Shown here: one piece after another, positions 10,584-19,111 of the stretch | How the letters are laid out: each line of letters starts with the position of its first letter | Position numbering within the stretch: the stretch's first letter is position 1 | Assembly: GCA_030691075.1 (NCBI GenBank) | Contig: JAUYFI010000189.1 | Span: forward strand, 1-64,000 | Length of the DNA stretch: 64,000 nt | Direction: 5' to 3' | Source of the DNA: Sulfurisoma sp. | GTDB lineage: Bacteria > Pseudomonadota > Gammaproteobacteria > Burkholderiales > Rhodocyclaceae | The notes under the pieces: model-generated | Database searches by the model: none | What the model saw: the letters and a program-made list of their open reading frames with translations, nothing else | What the model was told of the DNA's origin: nothing | Made by a program: the position numbers and the translations under genes

Positions 10584-11561
10584 ATGCAGCAAACACCCCC
10601 CCACGCTCGCAAAAGCGGCTCGCTGCCCCCGGAGGGGGCGCTGCCTTCCTCGGGGCTGCCCGTCGGAAGGCAGACCGCCGAACTTCTCACCCTGCGCGAC
10701 TGGCTGCGCTGGGCCGTCAGCCGCTTCGGCGAAGCCGGGCTTTTCTTCGGTCACGGCGCCGACAACGCCTTCGACGAGGCCGCCTGGCTGATCCTGCACG
10801 CGCTGCACCTGCCGCGCGATCGGCTCGACGTGTTTCTCGATGCCCGCCTCACCGCGGACGAACGCCTGGCGGTGCTCAACATCCTGCAGCAGCGCGTCGC
10901 CCGCCGCCTCCCCGCAGCCTACCTGACGCAGGAGGCCTGGCTCGGCGACTTCCGCTTCTATGTCGACGAGCGTGTCATCGTGCCACGCTCGTATTTCGCC
11001 GAACTGCTGCACGAAGGCTTCGCGCCGTGGGTCGCCGATCCCGCCGAGATTGGCGACGCCCTCGACCTGTGCACGGGTTCCGGCTGCCTCGCCATCCTGA
11101 TGGCCCACGCCTTCCCCAGCGCGCGTGTCGATGCTGTCGACATTTCGACCGACGCACTGGCCGTGGCGCAGCGCAATGTCACCGACTACGGCCTCGACGA
11201 GCAGGTACGCCTCGTCCGCTCCGACCTCTTCGGCAAGCTCGGCAAGCGCCGCTACGACCTGATTATTTCCAACCCGCCCTACGTCACCGCCGCCTCGATG
11301 GCCGCCCTGCCCGCCGAATACCGCCATGAGCCGGCTCTCGCGCTGGCCGCCGGCGACGACGGTCTCGACATCGTCCGCGTCATTCTCGCCGACGCCGCGC
11401 GCCACCTGAAGCCAGAGGGGCTGCTCGCCATCGAGGTCGGCCACAACCGCGACATCGTCGAAGCCGCCTTCCCCGAACTGCCGCTGACCTGGATCGACAC
11501 ACCCAACGCCGAAGGCAAGATATTCCTGCTGCAGGCCCGAGACCTTCAGTCTCGCTCCTGA
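10584..11561 (+). CDS. prmB: Ribosomal protein L3 glutamine methyltransferase PrmB
   Basis: A Rossmann-fold SAM methyltransferase (325 residues) that methylates a glutamine of ribosomal protein L3. It has the HemK-family motif IISNPPYV, which binds the target glutamine, an SAM loop (LDLCTGSGCLAILMA) and the family N-terminal segment FGHGADNAFDEAAWLILHAL. The first 30 or so codons after ATG 10584 are not typical: ARKSGSLPPEGALPSSGLP is encoded by a GC-rich hairpin repeat that appears to have extended the 5' end. No ATG, GTG or TTG lies between that repeat and the conserved part, so the ATG at 10584 is the only reasonable start. It follows dapE by 5 bases. Confidence 0.92.
   Translation: MQQTPPHARKSGSLPPEGALPSSGLPVGRQTAELLTLRDWLRWAVSRFGEAGLFFGHGADNAFDEAAWLILHALHLPRDRLDVFLDARLTADERLAVLNILQQRVARRLPAAYLTQEAWLGDFRFYVDERVIVPRSYFAELLHEGFAPWVADPAEIGDALDLCTGSGCLAILMAHAFPSARVDAVDISTDALAVAQRNVTDYGLDEQVRLVRSDLFGKLGKRRYDLIISNPPYVTAASMAALPAEYRHEPALALAAGDDGLDIVRVILADAARHLKPEGLLAIEVGHNRDIVEAAFPELPLTWIDTPNAEGKIFLLQARDLQSRS
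10605..10666. repeat. GC-rich hairpin repeat forming the prmB 5' coding end
   Basis: The stretch contains GCCCCC-GGA-GGGGGC (10625-10639) with flanking GCTCGC/AGCGGCTCGCTG-like sequence. A related unit with a C6-GCGA-G6 hairpin lies at 53800-53840 next to nosG. Here it is translated as the N-terminus of PrmB. Confidence 0.55.
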
Positions 11562-11870
11562 GCGGTGCCGGGAATGCATTCATGACATTACCATGAATAA
11601 CGACATACTGACCGATATCTACCGCTTGCGCCCCAACGTCAAGGCCAACCTTGAGTCCCTGAGCAACCGGCTGCAACAACGCTCGGCGGCCCGACCCGCG
11701 ATGATCTGCAATCCCGCGCACGACTGCAGCATTTAGCTCCATCGCCGACGCCACGCGTTGGTTGGCATTTTTTTGCGCTTTCGCGGAATCCATCTCACCC
11801 ACGACACCTGAAATGGCCTTATGATTCGGGGCGCTTCGATTCTCTTCTCACCCATGCTCAGGAGCCCCAG
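11562..11870. other. Intergenic stretch with one doubtful 47-codon frame
   Basis: This 309-base gap contains a frame from ATG 11593 to TAG 11736 (begins MNNDILTDIYRLRPNVKANL) with no clear ribosome site and no family I recognise. A weak -10-like TATGAT lies at 11820, about 45 bases before the HU gene. CAGGAG at 11860 is the likely HU ribosome site. Confidence 0.35.
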
Positions 11871-12167
11871 ATGAACAAATCCGAACTCATCGAAGTTGTC
11901 GCCAAGGAAGCCGAGCTCACCAAGGCCGCCGCCGAGCGCGCGCTCTCCGCCATGATCGGCGCCATCGTCAAAACGGTTTCCAAGGGCGATTCCGTCACCC
12001 TCGTCGGCTTCGGCAGTTTCAAGTCCGCCAAGCGCGCCGCCCGCAACGGCAAGAACCCCAAGACCGGCGCCACCATCAAGATCGCGGCGACGACCGTACC
12101 CAAGTTCTCCGCCGGCGCCACCTTCAAGGCCGCCGTCGCAGGCAAGAAAGCAGCCAAGAAAAAATAA
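11871..12167 (+). CDS. HU-family DNA-binding protein
   Basis: A 98-residue histone-like protein. The HU/IHF fold is clear: MNKSELIEVVAKEAELTKAA forms the first helices, VTLVGFGSFK is the hallmark strand, and the DNA-gripping arm carries RNGKNPKTGATIKIAA. The last dozen residues (VAGKKAAKKK) form a short Lys/Ala tail beyond the usual 90-residue HU, which would add nonspecific DNA affinity. Such proteins bend DNA and shape the nucleoid. A hairpin terminator follows. Confidence 0.93.
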   Translation: MNKSELIEVVAKEAELTKAAAERALSAMIGAIVKTVSKGDSVTLVGFGSFKSAKRAARNGKNPKTGATIKIAATTVPKFSAGATFKAAVAGKKAAKKK

Positions 12168-12182
12168 TCCGTTACCAACAGA

Positions 12183-12205
12183 CGAAACCCGGCTGTCGGG
12201 TTTCG
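12183..12205 (+). terminator. Hairpin terminator after the HU gene
   Basis: CGAAACCCG and CGGGTTTCG form a perfect 9-bp stem around the 5-base loop GCTGT, 16 bases after the HU stop codon. A T-rich stretch (TCTTTTCT) follows about 13 bases later instead of directly, so termination may be partial. Confidence 0.6.
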
Positions 12206-12230
12206 CCGCACAGCTCCTGTCTTTTCTGGT

Positions 12231-12527
12231 ATGAATCAAGAACAGCCTTCCATCCCGCAATCCCCGCCGCCTCCCGATCCGCGCCGCCGCTTGCGTGAGT
12301 TGTTGTCGGTTCCGGAGCGGGATCGGAGCGATGCACAGTGGGACGAGATCATCGAGATCGAGATTCAGCTTGCCCCAGGTAACCGGATCGGACCATCACC
12401 AGGACCCGGAGGTGGTGGCGGAAGCAATCGTCCCAACAACCCCGCGCCAGGTGGCCAGAAACCCCCACAATCCAAGAAGAACCGTCCCCGCTGGGGTAGC
12501 GGTCGCCAACATGAACCCAAAAAATAG
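12231..12527 (+). CDS. Hypothetical Pro/Gly-rich protein
   Basis: A 98-residue frame with an acidic helical middle (RRRLRELLSVPERDRSDAQWDEIIEIE) and a low-complexity tail rich in Pro, Gly, Asn and Lys. I recognise no domain. There is no obvious ribosome site, but the frame is intact and its composition differs from the antisense shadows nearby. It lies between the HU terminator and a decayed isocitrate dehydrogenase, in a stretch with signs of rearrangement. Confidence 0.45.
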   Translation: MNQEQPSIPQSPPPPDPRRRLRELLSVPERDRSDAQWDEIIEIEIQLAPGNRIGPSPGPGGGGGSNRPNNPAPGGQKPPQSKKNRPRWGSGRQHEPKK

Positions 12528-12553
12528 CAGGGGAAATTGGAACATGAAGATTC

Positions 12554-13145
12554 ATGAATTCGACCTCCCCCAGAATTGCCGCGACGCTCATCCCCGGTGA
12601 TGGCATCGGACCGGAGATAACCGAAGCTACGCTGGAGGCACTCGACGCCCTCGGCGCACCGTTTCAATGGGATCGACAGGCTGCCGCATGGCCGGTGTCA
12701 ATTCCTGCGGCGATCCGCTACCGCCGGCCTGTCTCGATAGCATCCACAGCACTCGACTAGCCCTCAAGGGACCGCTTGAAACACCTATCGGCGAGGGCTA
12801 TCGTTCGTCGAACGTAAGGCTGCGCGAAGAGTTCAAGCTCTATGCCAATCCGCGCCCGGCGAGCACCATCATTCCGGGCGGGCGTTACGACAAGATCGAC
12901 CTGGTGCTGGTGCGCGAGAACAATGAAGGCCTCTACATGGGCTACGAGCACTTCATCCCGATCGACGGCGACCGCACGCCGTCGGGATGTCGACCGGGGT
13001 GAATACCCGCCAGGGTTGCCGCCGCATCGTCCACTTCGCCTTCGATTACGCCATCCGCAAAGGGCGCAGGAAGGTTACGGTGGTACACAAAGCCAACATA
13101 ATGAAGGCGCTGACCGGAATCTTCCTGGAAACCGCGCGGCATTTC
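12554..13145 (+). pseudogene. Decayed NAD-type isocitrate/isopropylmalate dehydrogenase gene
   Basis: Three consecutive frames spell one protein. 12554-12690 gives [19 protein letters not shown] and FQWDRQAA. The next frame, to about 12990, gives [47 protein letters not shown] and [18 protein letters not shown]. The third frame, 12990-13145, gives [36 protein letters not shown] and FLETAR. These are hallmark blocks of the NAD-type isocitrate dehydrogenase family. The second break is explained by one lost base near 12973 (the expected [12 protein letters not shown]). The gene ends abruptly at about 13145, where an IS1595-type transposase remnant begins on the other strand; the C-terminal half is missing. 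It is not functional. Confidence 0.85.
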
Positions 13146-13219
13146 TCCTCCGTCCCGTAGCGATCCATGAACTGGCCCACCGACAATCCCTTCTGAAACT
13201 GTACCTTGTTGATCCCCAT
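13143..13219 (-). mobile_element. 5' remnant of an IS1595-type transposase gene
   Basis: Read on the minus strand from ATG 13219, with AAGGAG upstream, the sequence encodes MGINKVQFQKGL, then [15 protein letters not shown]. This matches the typical N-terminus of IS1595-superfamily transposases, which reads xxVQFQKGLSxxEFxxxYGTEExC. Homology stops after about 26 codons, exactly where the isocitrate dehydrogenase fragment ends. The rest of the element is lost, so it is an immobile scrap. Confidence 0.65.
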
Positions 13220-13586
13220 CGCGCATCTCCTTCGTTCAAGATGCGCCCATTCTTCACCCCGTCAGACTCACCACGCGAGCCCGCTGAACTTTGCGGCTGA
13301 TCATGTGAGGTTATGACGCGAGCTTGTGGCCACGGTCACGACGCGATTCGCCCTTCTCCTTCCTTCGCCGCATCACCCTCAACCTCTTTCACGCTGATAC
13401 CTCGCGAAAAACGAGTCTCCCAAGAAAACGCAAGACAGCCGGCTGGAATCCAGACTCCCTCGCCCATGTCTTGAGACTACTCGCCATTTGATGCTCCAAC
13501 CCCGGGTGCCGCCGCAGTGCAACAGAGACGCCATGGCCCGATGCTAGAATCAAACGCTTCCCAACCCAGACACCGCAGAATATCCC
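13220..13586. other. Gap without a gene before yqhA
   Basis: I see no convincing coding frame. The left part is probably leftover IS end sequence. Near the right end TAGAAT at 13545-13550 is a plausible -10 box for the gene starting at 13587. Confidence 0.4.
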
Positions 13587-14114
13587 ATGCAAAAAATTAT
13601 CCGTTCCATGGAGGGCTTCATCTTCTGGAGCCGCTGGCTGCAGGCTCCGCTCTACCTCGGCCTGATCGCCGCGCAGGGCGTCTATGTCTACCATTTCATG
13701 CACGAACTGGCCATCCTCGTCACCAAGGCCGGCAGCCTCACCGAAAACGAAGTCATGCTGATCGTGCTGGGCCTGATCGACGTGGTGATGATCGCCAATC
13801 TGCTGGTCATGGTCATCATCGGCGGCTACGAGACTTTCGTCTCCAAGCTCGACCTCGAAGGCAACCCCGACCAGCCGGAATGGCTGTCCCACGTCAATGC
13901 CGGCGTGCTCAAGGTCAAGCTGGCCGTGGCGCTGATCAGCATTTCCTCCATCCACCTGCTGCGCACCTTCATCAACGCCGGCCAGATCGAGGACCGCGTG
14001 GTCATTGCCCAGATCGCCATCCACGCCTCTTTCCTGGTCTCGGCGCTGGCCATCGCCTGGACCGACAAGGTGATGATGCAGACGCTGGCCATGAGCGCCC
14101 ATACCAAGCACTGA
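13587..14114 (+). CDS. YqhA/UPF0114-family inner membrane protein
   Basis: A 175-residue membrane protein with about four hydrophobic segments and the strong signature of the TIGR00645/UPF0114 family: [14 protein letters not shown] near the N-terminus, [21 protein letters not shown] in the middle, and [20 protein letters not shown] towards the end. The biochemical role of the family is unknown. It lies 8 bases before the fumarase gene and probably shares its transcript. Confidence 0.9.
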   Translation: MQKIIRSMEGFIFWSRWLQAPLYLGLIAAQGVYVYHFMHELAILVTKAGSLTENEVMLIVLGLIDVVMIANLLVMVIIGGYETFVSKLDLEGNPDQPEWLSHVNAGVLKVKLAVALISISSIHLLRTFINAGQIEDRVVIAQIAIHASFLVSALAIAWTDKVMMQTLAMSAHTKH

Positions 14115-14122
14115 ACCCCGCC

Positions 14123-15643
14123 ATGACGACCATCCGTCAGGATGACTTCATCGCGTCCGTCGCCGACGCCTTCCAGTACATCAGCATCTACCACCCGCTC
14201 GATTACATCACAGCCCTGGGCCGTGCGTGGGAGCGCGAGGAAGGCCCGGCGGCAAAGGACGCCATCGCCCAGATCCTCGCCAATTCGCGCATGTGCGCCG
14301 AGGGCCGGCGGCCGATCTGCCAGGACACCGGCATCGCCGTGGTCTTCCTCAAGATCGGCATGGATGTGCGCTGGGACGCCAGGCTGTCGGTGCAGGAGAT
14401 GGTCGACGAGGGCGTGCGCCGCGCCTACCTGCATCCGGACAACCCGCTGCGCGCCTCGGTGCTGCTCGACCCGGCCGGCAAGCGCACCAACAGCCGCGAC
14501 AACACCCCGGCGGTGGTGCATTACGAGATCGTGGCGGGCGACCAGGTCGAGGTCATCTGCGCGGCCAAGGGCGGCGGCTCCGAGAACAAGTCCAAGCTGG
14601 TCATGCTCAATCCGTCGGACTCCATCGTCGACTGGGTGCTGAAGACCCTGCCGACCCTGGGGGCCGGCTGGTGCCCGCCGGGCATCCTCGGGCTGGGCAT
14701 CGGCGGCACGCCGGAAAAGGCCATGCTGCTGGCCAAGGAGTCGCTGATGGCGCCGGTCGACATGCACGAGTTGCTGACGCGCGGAGCGAAGAACCGCATC
14801 GAGGAACTGCGCCTCGAACTCTACGACAAGGTCAATGCGCTGGGCATCGGCGCCCAGGGTCTCGGCGGGCTTACCACCGTGCTCGACGTCAAGATCATGG
14901 ACTACCCGACCCACGCCGCCAGCCTGCCGGTGGCGCTGATTCCCAACTGCGCCGCGACCCGCCATATCCACTTCCGTCTCGACGGCTCCGGCCCGGTGAA
15001 GCTGGAACCGCCCAAGCTGGAGGATTGGCCGGCCGTCACCTGGAAGGCCGACGAGAAGCAGGCGACGCGCGTCCAGCTCGACACCCTGACCAAGAGCCAG
15101 GTCGCCGCGTGGAAGCCGGGCCAGGTGCTGCTGCTCAACGGCCACATGCTCACCGGCCGCGACGCCGCGCACAAGCGCATCCACGACATGCTGGCAAAAG
15201 GCGAAAAGCTGCCAGTCGACTTCACCGACCGCATCATCTACTACGTCGGCCCGGTCGATCCGGTGCGCGACGAAGCCGTCGGCCCGGCCGGCCCCACCAC
15301 GGCCACGCGCATGGACAAGTTCACGCGCATGATGCTGGAGCAGACCGGGCTGATCGCCATGGTCGGCAAGGCCGAGCGCGGGCCCGCCGCCATCGAGGCG
15401 ATCAAGGACAACCGCGCCGCCTACCTCATGGCCGTCGGCGGCGCCGCCTATCTCGTTTCCAAGGCCATCAAGTCGGCGAAAGTCGTGGCTTTTGCGGATC
15501 TCGGCATGGAAGCGATCTACGAATTCGATGTGGTCGACATGCCCGTCACCGTGGCCGTCGACTCCACCGGCACCTCGGTACACGAAACCGGACCGCACGA
15601 ATGGCGTATCAAGATCGGCAAGATCCCGGTCGCCAGGCACTGA
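14123..15643 (+). CDS. Fumarate hydratase, class I ([4Fe-4S] type)
   Basis: A 506-residue single-chain class I fumarase that interconverts fumarate and malate in the TCA cycle. Iron-sulfur and active-site blocks are present: RPICQDTGIAVVF, AAKGGGSENKSKL, GAGWCPPGILGLGIGGTPEK, IPNCAATRHIHF and, in the C-terminal domain, GPAGPTTATRMDKF and VGKAERG. Length and order match FumA/FumB-like enzymes with fused alpha and beta parts. ATG 14123 lies 8 bases after the upstream membrane protein gene. The oxygen-sensitive class fits a facultatively anaerobic host. Confidence 0.95.
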   Translation: MTTIRQDDFIASVADAFQYISIYHPLDYITALGRAWEREEGPAAKDAIAQILANSRMCAEGRRPICQDTGIAVVFLKIGMDVRWDARLSVQEMVDEGVRRAYLHPDNPLRASVLLDPAGKRTNSRDNTPAVVHYEIVAGDQVEVICAAKGGGSENKSKLVMLNPSDSIVDWVLKTLPTLGAGWCPPGILGLGIGGTPEKAMLLAKESLMAPVDMHELLTRGAKNRIEELRLELYDKVNALGIGAQGLGGLTTVLDVKIMDYPTHAASLPVALIPNCAATRHIHFRLDGSGPVKLEPPKLEDWPAVTWKADEKQATRVQLDTLTKSQVAAWKPGQVLLLNGHMLTGRDAAHKRIHDMLAKGEKLPVDFTDRIIYYVGPVDPVRDEAVGPAGPTTATRMDKFTRMMLEQTGLIAMVGKAERGPAAIEAIKDNRAAYLMAVGGAAYLVSKAIKSAKVVAFADLGMEAIYEFDVVDMPVTVAVDSTGTSVHETGPHEWRIKIGKIPVARH

Positions 15644-15652
15644 ATCGCCGTT

Positions 15653-15671
15653 CCGCCAGCGCCGACTTTTT
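15653..15671 (-). repeat. Dispersed AAAGTCGGCGCTGG repeat between fumarase and murI
   Basis: The minus strand reads AAAAAGTCGGCGCTGGCGG. It fills most of the 38-base gap between the fumarase stop and the murI start. Confidence 0.8.
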
Positions 15672-15681
15672 CCCGCCACCC

Positions 15682-16476
15682 ATGATCGGCGCATTCGACT
15701 CCGGCCTCGGCGGCCTCTCGGTGCTGGCCGCCATTGCCCGCGAGTTGCCGCGCGCCGACCTCGTCTATCTCGCCGACACGGCCCATGTGCCCTACGGCAA
15801 CAAGCCCGACGACTTCATCCGCGGCCGCGTCCTCGCCATCGGCCGCCATCTGGTCGAAGCGCATGGCTGCACGCTGCTGGTCGTCGCCTGCAACACGGCA
15901 ACCGCCGCCGCCGTCAATGAACTGCGCCTGCAACACCCGGGCATCCCCGTGATCGGTGTCGAACCCGGTGTCAAGCCGGCGGCGCAAGACAGTGTCAGCA
16001 AGCGCATCGCCGTGCTCACCACCGAGGCCACGGCGAAGAGCGAGCGCCTCGCCCGCCTGATCCGCGAGCACGCCGGAAAAGTCGCGGTCGACATCATCGC
16101 CTGCCCCGGCTGGGCGACACGGGTCGAGACGCTTCACCTCGACGGCCCCGAATTCACCGCCGAGGTGCGCGCCACGGTGGAACCGCTGCTCGAACGCGGC
16201 GCCGACCGACTGGTGCTGGGCTGCACCCATTACAGCTTCATCGCTCCCTTGCTGGCTCCGCTGGTCCGCGGCCGCGCCGAACTCGTCGATGTCGCCGCCG
16301 CCGTTGCCCGCCAGGTCCAGCGGCTGGCCTCGCCACCGCCTGGCGCAGGCACCGGGGGCCACCTCACGCTGCTGGCCACGTCCCGTCCGGAACGCCTGCA
16401 GGCCGCACTGCCAGCGCTGGGCCTGGGACAACTGGCGGCACATGTCACCGGCGCCGCCGCTCTCGCCCGCTGCTAG
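15682..16476 (+). CDS. murI: Glutamate racemase MurI
   Basis: A cofactor-independent racemase that makes D-glutamate for peptidoglycan. The 264 residues contain both catalytic cysteines in their motifs, ACNTATAAAV (about residue 74) and GCTHYSF (about 178), along with the N-terminal FDSGLGGLSV and LADTAHVPYGNK blocks. The start follows a copy of the dispersed repeat, and no ribosome site stronger than the purine-poor CCGCCACCC is visible, so expression may depend on coupling to the fumarase gene. Confidence 0.95.
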   Translation: MIGAFDSGLGGLSVLAAIARELPRADLVYLADTAHVPYGNKPDDFIRGRVLAIGRHLVEAHGCTLLVVACNTATAAAVNELRLQHPGIPVIGVEPGVKPAAQDSVSKRIAVLTTEATAKSERLARLIREHAGKVAVDIIACPGWATRVETLHLDGPEFTAEVRATVEPLLERGADRLVLGCTHYSFIAPLLAPLVRGRAELVDVAAAVARQVQRLASPPPGAGTGGHLTLLATSRPERLQAALPALGLGQLAAHVTGAAALARC

Positions 16477-16565
16477 CAGGCCCCGGCCAGGCGGCCGCAG
16501 CTGCACCGGGCATCACTAAAGTGCTAAGCTACCAACCTTTGCGCATAGGCCAGCCCGCCCGCCCA

Positions 16566-17348
16566 ATGGATCGCATCAAGGTCATCGAACATCTGCAAGA
16601 GGTCATCGGGGACCTCCATGGCGTTCATATCGATCGCCATCTGCAACGTCATGCCCCGCGCGACCGCTTCGACCCGACGCGCACCGACGTGTCGCCGAAA
16701 ATCCGCCGCTCCATCGCCGAGCGCCAGCCGGTCGAGGCCATTGTCATGACCGCCGACATCCGTCGCTCCAGCTCGATCATGCGGGAATCGATCGATACGT
16801 TGCAGTTCGCCAACATCCTCGACGATTTCGTCGGCGAGTTCCGCACCGTGCTCTGCTACCACAATGGCTGGTTCGACAAGTTCACCGGGGACGGCTTCAT
16901 CTGCTACTGGCTGATCGAGGACAGCTTCGCCGCGCAGATGGAAACGGTCCTGGCCTTTTCGGCGACCGTCATGGAAAGTTTCCGCGGCTACTACTACCCC
17001 GCCTTCGTCGCCAATCTGCGCAACATTCCCAGCGGGGTCGGACTCTCCATCGGCATCGACGCCGGCCCCTGCCACGTCGCGCCGGTAGCCGGCGATCTCA
17101 CCCTGCTCGGCCAGCCCATCGTCGGCGCCGTGCGCATGGCCAATGCGGCGCGCCGGCCCTACGAACTGCTGATGAATGCCTACCCTGGCAACCGCCTTAC
17201 CGAGAGCAGCACGAGGAATACCGGGAAACTCGCGACCGACTTGAACTACCAGGCCATCAAGTGCGTCGTCGACACCAAGGAATATCCGGAAGGCCAGGAG
17301 GCCTACGCCGTTACTTTCCTCAAGGGCGGGCAGAACATTTTCGCCTGA
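16566..17348 (+). CDS. Class III nucleotide cyclase-domain protein
   Basis: A soluble protein of 260 residues (15 more if the ATG at 16521 is used) made almost entirely of one class III adenylate/guanylate cyclase domain. The first metal Asp lies in MTADIRRSSSIM, the second in KFTGDGFICYW, and the transition-state Asn/Arg in RMANAARRPYELL; GVGLSIGIDAGPC is also typical. Catalysis therefore looks possible, but ATP versus GTP cannot be decided. There is no receptor, HAMP or membrane domain. It is followed after 21 bases by a P-loop NTPase gene, and the two are likely co-transcribed and may work together. Confidence 0.8.
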   Translation: MDRIKVIEHLQEVIGDLHGVHIDRHLQRHAPRDRFDPTRTDVSPKIRRSIAERQPVEAIVMTADIRRSSSIMRESIDTLQFANILDDFVGEFRTVLCYHNGWFDKFTGDGFICYWLIEDSFAAQMETVLAFSATVMESFRGYYYPAFVANLRNIPSGVGLSIGIDAGPCHVAPVAGDLTLLGQPIVGAVRMANAARRPYELLMNAYPGNRLTESSTRNTGKLATDLNYQAIKCVVDTKEYPEGQEAYAVTFLKGGQNIFA

Positions 17349-17369
17349 ATCTCCAGTGCCGCGCCGCGG

Positions 17370-18218
17370 ATGAAATTCACCGTAGACTCCTTCCGCGCCT
17401 GGCCCCACAAGAAGGTCACGCTGCTCGGCATGTCGGGCGTCGGCAAGACCTGGCTGTCGTCGCTGCTGCGCCGCCACGACTGGTTCCACTACTCGGCCGA
17501 CTTCCGCATCGGCAAGCGCTACCTCGACGAGCCCATCCTCGACCTGATCAAGCAGCAGGCAATGCAGGTGCCCTTCCTGCGCGACTTGCTGCGGCGCGAC
17601 TGGATCGACATCAAGAACAACATCAAGGTCGACGACCTCGGCCCGGTGCTGTCCTTCGTCGGCAAGCTCGGCGATCCGGCGCGCGGCGGCATTCCCTTGG
17701 CCGAGTTCTCGCGCCGCCAGGCCATGTACCGCGAGGGCGAGATCGCCGCGATGCGCGACGTGCCGGCCTTCGTCGCCAAAGCTCAGGACATCTACGGCTA
17801 CAACCACTTCGTCAATGACGTCGGCGGCAGCCTGTGCGAACTGGAGGAGCCGTCGGTGATCGACCTGCTGGTCGAGAACACGCTGATCCTCTACATCCAG
17901 GTCACCACGGCCGAGGAGGAAGCCGAACTGATCCGCCGCGCGCAAAGCGATCCCAAGCCGCTTTATTTCCGCCCGACCTTCCTCGCCAAGCAGCTGCCAA
18001 GGTATCTCGCCGAACGGAAGCTCGGCAGCATCGCCGAGGCCGACCCGGACGACTTCACGCGCTGGGTGTTCCCGCACCTGTTCCACTCGCGCATCCCGCG
18101 CTACGAGGCCATCGCGCAGCCGCACGGCTACACCGTGACCTCGCACGAGGTGGCGCAGGTGCGCGACGAAAAGGATTTCCTCGTCCTGCTCGAGACGGCG
18201 ATTGCACGGCAGGCCTAG
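17370..18218 (+). CDS. P-loop NTPase of unknown role
   Basis: A 282-residue protein with a Walker A motif (GMSGVGKT, residues 20-27) directly after a short N-terminal strand, and a hydrophobic strand ending TLILYIQVTT (about 171-180) that may precede the NKxD-like region. No transmembrane segment or known additional domain is visible. Sequence such as FSRRQAMYREGEIAAMRDVP and KPLYFRPTFL looks conserved in style but belongs to no family I can name. It sits just downstream of the cyclase-domain gene, suggesting a shared signalling role. The function is unknown. Confidence 0.7.
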   Translation: MKFTVDSFRAWPHKKVTLLGMSGVGKTWLSSLLRRHDWFHYSADFRIGKRYLDEPILDLIKQQAMQVPFLRDLLRRDWIDIKNNIKVDDLGPVLSFVGKLGDPARGGIPLAEFSRRQAMYREGEIAAMRDVPAFVAKAQDIYGYNHFVNDVGGSLCELEEPSVIDLLVENTLILYIQVTTAEEEAELIRRAQSDPKPLYFRPTFLAKQLPRYLAERKLGSIAEADPDDFTRWVFPHLFHSRIPRYEAIAQPHGYTVTSHEVAQVRDEKDFLVLLETAIARQA

Positions 18219-18249
18219 GCCGATAGCTCAGGGCAGCCGCAATGGGATC

Positions 18250-18399
18250 GATCTCGGTAAAGCCCACCCGACGCGTCAGACACGCGGCCCGCACCTTGGG
18301 GAATACCTGCTTGACCAGGTGATTACGCTCCGCGTCCATGTCGCGGAAGGTCGAGGACAGGAAGACACGGATCTCGCGGGATTGGGGAGTCGAATTCAT
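18250..18399 (-). pseudogene. N-terminal fragment of a DUF4062-type gene (copy A)
   Basis: From ATG 18399, preceded by GGAGAT, the minus strand encodes REIRVFLSSTFRDMDAERN and then HLVKQVFPKVRAAC and RVGFTEID, the characteristic start of DUF4062 proteins that often precede NACHT or TIR-like domains. Homology ends at about 18250, and the frame then runs antisense into the NTPase gene. It is the longest of three such fragments in the window. Confidence 0.7.
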
Positions 18400-18455
18400 G
18401 CATATCTCCGGACAGGGTTGCAGTAAGATAAAACACCCGTGAAAGGACCTGCGCC

Positions 18456-18704
18456 ATGACCCTTGCCGAAACCATCGAAGCCCACGTAAGCGCCTTGCCG
18501 GCAAGCCTGCAGCGGGAGGCGCTCGACTACATTGCATTTCTCGAAGCTCGCTATGGCATCCGGTCGTCCGAGCATCTCGCGCCGGGAGCGCTGGCCACGG
18601 AAGAGTTCATCGCCCGCCATGCCGGTTCGTTGGGTAATGACTTTCCCGATGATGTCGACTTCGCGGAGGGCGTACCGCCCGACAGCGGAAGGGATGCGTT
18701 CTAG
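18456..18704 (+). CDS. DUF2281-like antitoxin of a VapBC-type pair
   Basis: An 82-residue acidic protein that begins MTLAETIEAHVSALPASLQREALDYIAFLEAR, the usual helical start of DUF2281/VapB-like antitoxins. The C-terminal part (FPDDVDFAEGVPPDSGRDAF) is acidic and unstructured, as expected for the toxin-masking tail. The ribosome site GAAAGGACC lies upstream. Its stop codon overlaps the start of the PIN toxin by one base, so the pair is translated together. Confidence 0.8.
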   Translation: MTLAETIEAHVSALPASLQREALDYIAFLEARYGIRSSEHLAPGALATEEFIARHAGSLGNDFPDDVDFAEGVPPDSGRDAF

Positions 18705-19105
18705 TGGCACGGTATCTCCTCGACACGAACGCCTGCATCCGCTACCTGAAGAACCATCCCGGCGTTGTCGAACGTGTGCGGCAGGCAGGCGTTGCCGCCT
18801 TGAGCATTTGCGCGCCCGTCCGCGCCGAACTTTGGTATGGCGCCTGCAAGAGCGAAAACCCCGAGCGCAACCGCGAGCGCGTCGCCCGGTTTTGCGCCGA
18901 CCTGCCCTGCCTGCCGTTCGACACGGCCGCAGCCGAACGGTGCGGCGAAATCCGCGCGGAGCAGGCCCGGCAGGGCATCGCCATCGGCCCCTATGATCTC
19001 CAGATTGCCGCCATTGCCCTGGTTCATGACCTGGTCCTGGTCAGCAACAATCTCGACGAGTTTCGACGTGTGCCGGGACTGAACGTCGAAGACTGGCAAC
19101 GCTGA
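18704..19105 (+). CDS. vapC: VapC-type PIN-domain ribonuclease toxin
   Basis: A 133-residue PIN-domain endoribonuclease. Acidic metal residues are in place: LLDTNACI (first Asp), APVRAELWYGA (Glu), and PYDLQIAAIAL with a final LVSNNLDEF. The sequence resembles tRNA(fMet)-cleaving VapC enzymes. It uses a GTG start at 18704 that overlaps the antitoxin stop (TAGTG). The usual role is growth arrest or plasmid-like maintenance by RNA cleavage when the antitoxin decays. Confidence 0.88.
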   Translation: MARYLLDTNACIRYLKNHPGVVERVRQAGVAALSICAPVRAELWYGACKSENPERNRERVARFCADLPCLPFDTAAAERCGEIRAEQARQGIAIGPYDLQIAAIALVHDLVLVSNNLDEFRRVPGLNVEDWQR

Positions 19106-19111
19106 GCCGAC

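Noticed and set aside
13826-15694. 622-codon frame opposite yqhA and fumarase
   Set aside because: It spans two unrelated real genes and is rich in Gly, His, Val and Arg as typical antisense artefacts are.
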